Below are positions 21,834 to 22,560 of a stretch of DNA of 22,560 nucleotides, in pieces. The translations under genes and the position numbers were made by a program. The notes under the pieces are model-generated. The model was not told the DNA's origin and searched no databases. It was given only the letters and a program-made list of their open reading frames with translations. The DNA is from Candidatus Falkowbacteria bacterium RIFCSPLOWO2_12_FULL_45_13 (GTDB lineage: Bacteria > Patescibacteriota > Patescibacteriia > Patescibacteriales > GWC2-42-12). The stretch lies in NCBI GenBank assembly GCA_001778055.1, contig MFFY01000043.1:9364-31923 (forward strand). The letters are read 5' to 3'. How positions within the stretch are numbered: the stretch's first letter is position 1; each line of letters starts with the position of its first letter.

Positions 21834-22139
21834 ATGGTTAAAGATAAATTTGGCCTCACTAATAACCAAAAACAGCCGGATCTAGAATTAAATAACATCC
21901 CTACTATCAAAATTTATAAACCTATCTGGCTTTCAGTGTCAGAAGCGGCTAAACTTGGTGGCGTACAGACCAAGACCATTCGTCGAGCCATCCAATTTAA
22001 TCATGTTAAATATAAAATAATCAGCAACCGCTATTTAATAGACTTCCCTACGCTAATAATTTATTTACAGACAAAAACCAAACTAAAAAACAAACTAAAC
22101 CAATTCGGTTTGGGCCAATATGTGGATAAGTGGAAATAA
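21834..22139 (+). CDS. Small helix-turn-helix (excisionase/MerR-like) DNA-binding protein, 101 aa
   Basis: Residues 32-78 (WLSVSEAAKLGGVQTKTIRRAI...YKIISNRYLIDFPTLIIYL) fit the HTH_17/excisionase-like winged fold: helix 1 SVSEAAKLG, recognition helix TKTIRRAIQ, then a beta wing around YKIISNRYLID. The N-terminal 28 residues are polar, with no recognised domain. The C-terminal KLKNKLNQFGLGQYVDKWK looks like the conserved tail of a CPR-specific family of such proteins; this is from memory and was not checked. No integrase or recombinase is nearby, so excision is not supported. Three near-identical palindromes lie upstream, and the last is 10 bp before the ATG, suggesting it binds its own promoter. 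It is transcribed divergently from the sigma factor and could also control that gene. Confidence 0.8.
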   Translation: MVKDKFGLTNNQKQPDLELNNIPTIKIYKPIWLSVSEAAKLGGVQTKTIRRAIQFNHVKYKIISNRYLIDFPTLIIYLQTKTKLKNKLNQFGLGQYVDKWK

Positions 22140-22189
22140 ATTATTGATAAATCTACTAAATTTAGCCGAAATTATTAAAGCGATGACAC

Positions 22190-22224
22190 AAAAATTTTCT
22201 ATTATTAGAGAATTTTTTATTTTA
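22190..22224 (+). terminator. AT-rich terminator-like hairpin after the HTH gene
   Basis: AAAAATTTTCT (22190-22200) pairs with AGAGAATTTTT (22207-22217) with one G-U wobble and a 6-nt loop, running into a T-rich tail. It is 50 bp past the stop. The stem is weak in GC, so efficiency is uncertain. Confidence 0.5.
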
Positions 22225-22246
22225 TATAAGTTTTAATCATTATAAT

Positions 22247-22275
22247 TTGTTTGATCTTGATTTTCTTGTTATAAT
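22247..22275 (+). promoter_or_regulatory. Sigma-70-type promoter ahead of the secreted protein gene
   Basis: TTGTTT (22247-22252) and a perfect TATAAT (22270-22275) are spaced by 17 bp. Transcription would start near 22282, giving a leader of roughly 137 nt before the ATG at 22419. Confidence 0.5.
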
Positions 22276-22362
22276 ATAAACAACGAGTCAACAACTTATC
22301 CCCATGCTTATGTATTATTATAAGTATTTATTTCAATCAAAATTGAATAAAAATTTTAATAT

Positions 22363-22400
22363 AAAATCGGCTGACTTTTGTTATTACCGATTTTTTGTTT
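22363..22400 (+). terminator. Terminator-like hairpin in the leader of the secreted protein gene
   Basis: AAAATCGG (22363-22370) pairs with CCGATTTT (22387-22394) across a 16-nt loop, followed by TTGTTTTTT. It ends about 18 bp before the ATG, so it may act as an attenuator or define a short leader RNA. A weaker hairpin TTCAAT/ATTGAA lies at 22332-22347. Confidence 0.5.
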
Positions 22401-22418
22401 TTTAAAACGATAAAATTT

Positions 22419-22560
22419 ATGAACATTATGAACACATTAAAAAATCTTACTAAAAAAATCGTGGTTGGCTTAACCATCACCGCAACTATTTTCTGGAGCA
22501 TGAGTTTTTCCTCATTGATTCCCGCCCTGCCGGTTAGCGCCGCCCTAATCGTGCCCAACA
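22419..22560 (+). CDS. Start of a secreted, probably S-layer-like, protein (cut by window edge)
   Basis: The ATG at 22419 opens a frame of 47 codons to the end of the window. A basic start (MNIMNTLKNLTKKI) is followed by a hydrophobic core (VVGLTITATIFW) and a likely cleavage site after PVSA (AALIVPN follows). This is a classical signal peptide. The LIVPN start of the mature part and the peptide style resemble the surface protein at 15399-19007, so it may be a second surface protein. An alternative start is the second Met at 22428. Its leader carries a promoter and a terminator-like hairpin. Confidence 0.75.
   Translation, partial: MNIMNTLKNLTKKIVVGLTITATIFWSMSFSSLIPALPVSAALIVPN

Noticed and set aside
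21834..22139. Prophage or integrative element signalled by an excisionase-like HTH
   Set aside because: No integrase, attachment site, structural phage gene or tRNA is adjacent. Such small HTH proteins can be stand-alone regulators.
22121..22305. Replication origin suggested by TGTGGATAA (22121-22129) and TTATCCCCA (22297-22305) in AT-rich DNA
   Set aside because: There are only one perfect and one imperfect DnaA-box-like sequence, the first inside a coding frame. No dnaA or dnaN is nearby, and a chance match in this length is not unlikely.
22337..22558. 73-codon minus-strand frame at the right end
   Set aside because: It is antisense to a clear signal-peptide start on the plus strand and to its leader.

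Overview
The window looks like part of a Candidate Phyla Radiation (Patescibacteria, Parcubacteria-like) genome. This is inferred from four things. A 1202-residue S-layer-like protein has the N- and C-terminal sequence style of that group. A sigma factor is paired with a DUF5667-like membrane protein. A small HTH protein of a type I associate with these genomes is present. Spacers are crowded with short palindromes and 7-bp tandem repeats. UGA acts as a stop in two ATGA gene overlaps, which argues against the Gracilibacteria/SR1 code. No rRNA, tRNA or CRISPR array was found.

Layout. Positions 1-8103 (minus strand) form a cell-surface polysaccharide cluster, transcribed right to left. It holds a short UDP-glucose dehydrogenase-like protein, an NDP-sugar epimerase, a UDP-glucuronate decarboxylase-like protein, then four GT4 glycosyltransferases, one of them fused to a GtrA-like membrane domain. 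A divergent GT4 gene (8233-9492, plus) follows a short promoter region. Positions 9619-15243 (minus) carry two paralogous O-antigen ligase/PglL-like membrane proteins with C-terminal TPRs and one small membrane-anchored TPR protein. Positions 15399-19007 (minus) encode the surface protein, with a strong terminator behind it and a structured leader ahead of it. Positions 19702-21323 (minus) are an ECF-type sigma factor and its likely membrane anti-sigma partner. At the right end (plus) are a 101-residue HTH protein preceded by three near-identical 26-28 bp palindromes, and the start of another secreted protein.

How it may work together (inference). The sugar-nucleotide enzymes and GT4 enzymes would build a lipid-linked glycan. 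The Wzy_C/PglL-like ligases could transfer it, perhaps onto the Ser/Thr-rich surface protein. The sigma/anti-sigma pair may regulate envelope genes nearby.

The most unusual content is non-coding. Five copies of a 30-bp double hairpin (stem 6, loop 3, stem 6, twice in tandem) have compensatory stem changes. There are nested palindromes of about 177 bp inside the operon, and a minimal 59-bp relative of one of them. Several heptanucleotide repeat families occur. Some repeats sit inside glycosyltransferase reading frames, including a REP-like palindrome that adds about 28 residues to one enzyme. The three-site palindrome array before the HTH gene is the best candidate for an undescribed regulatory system.
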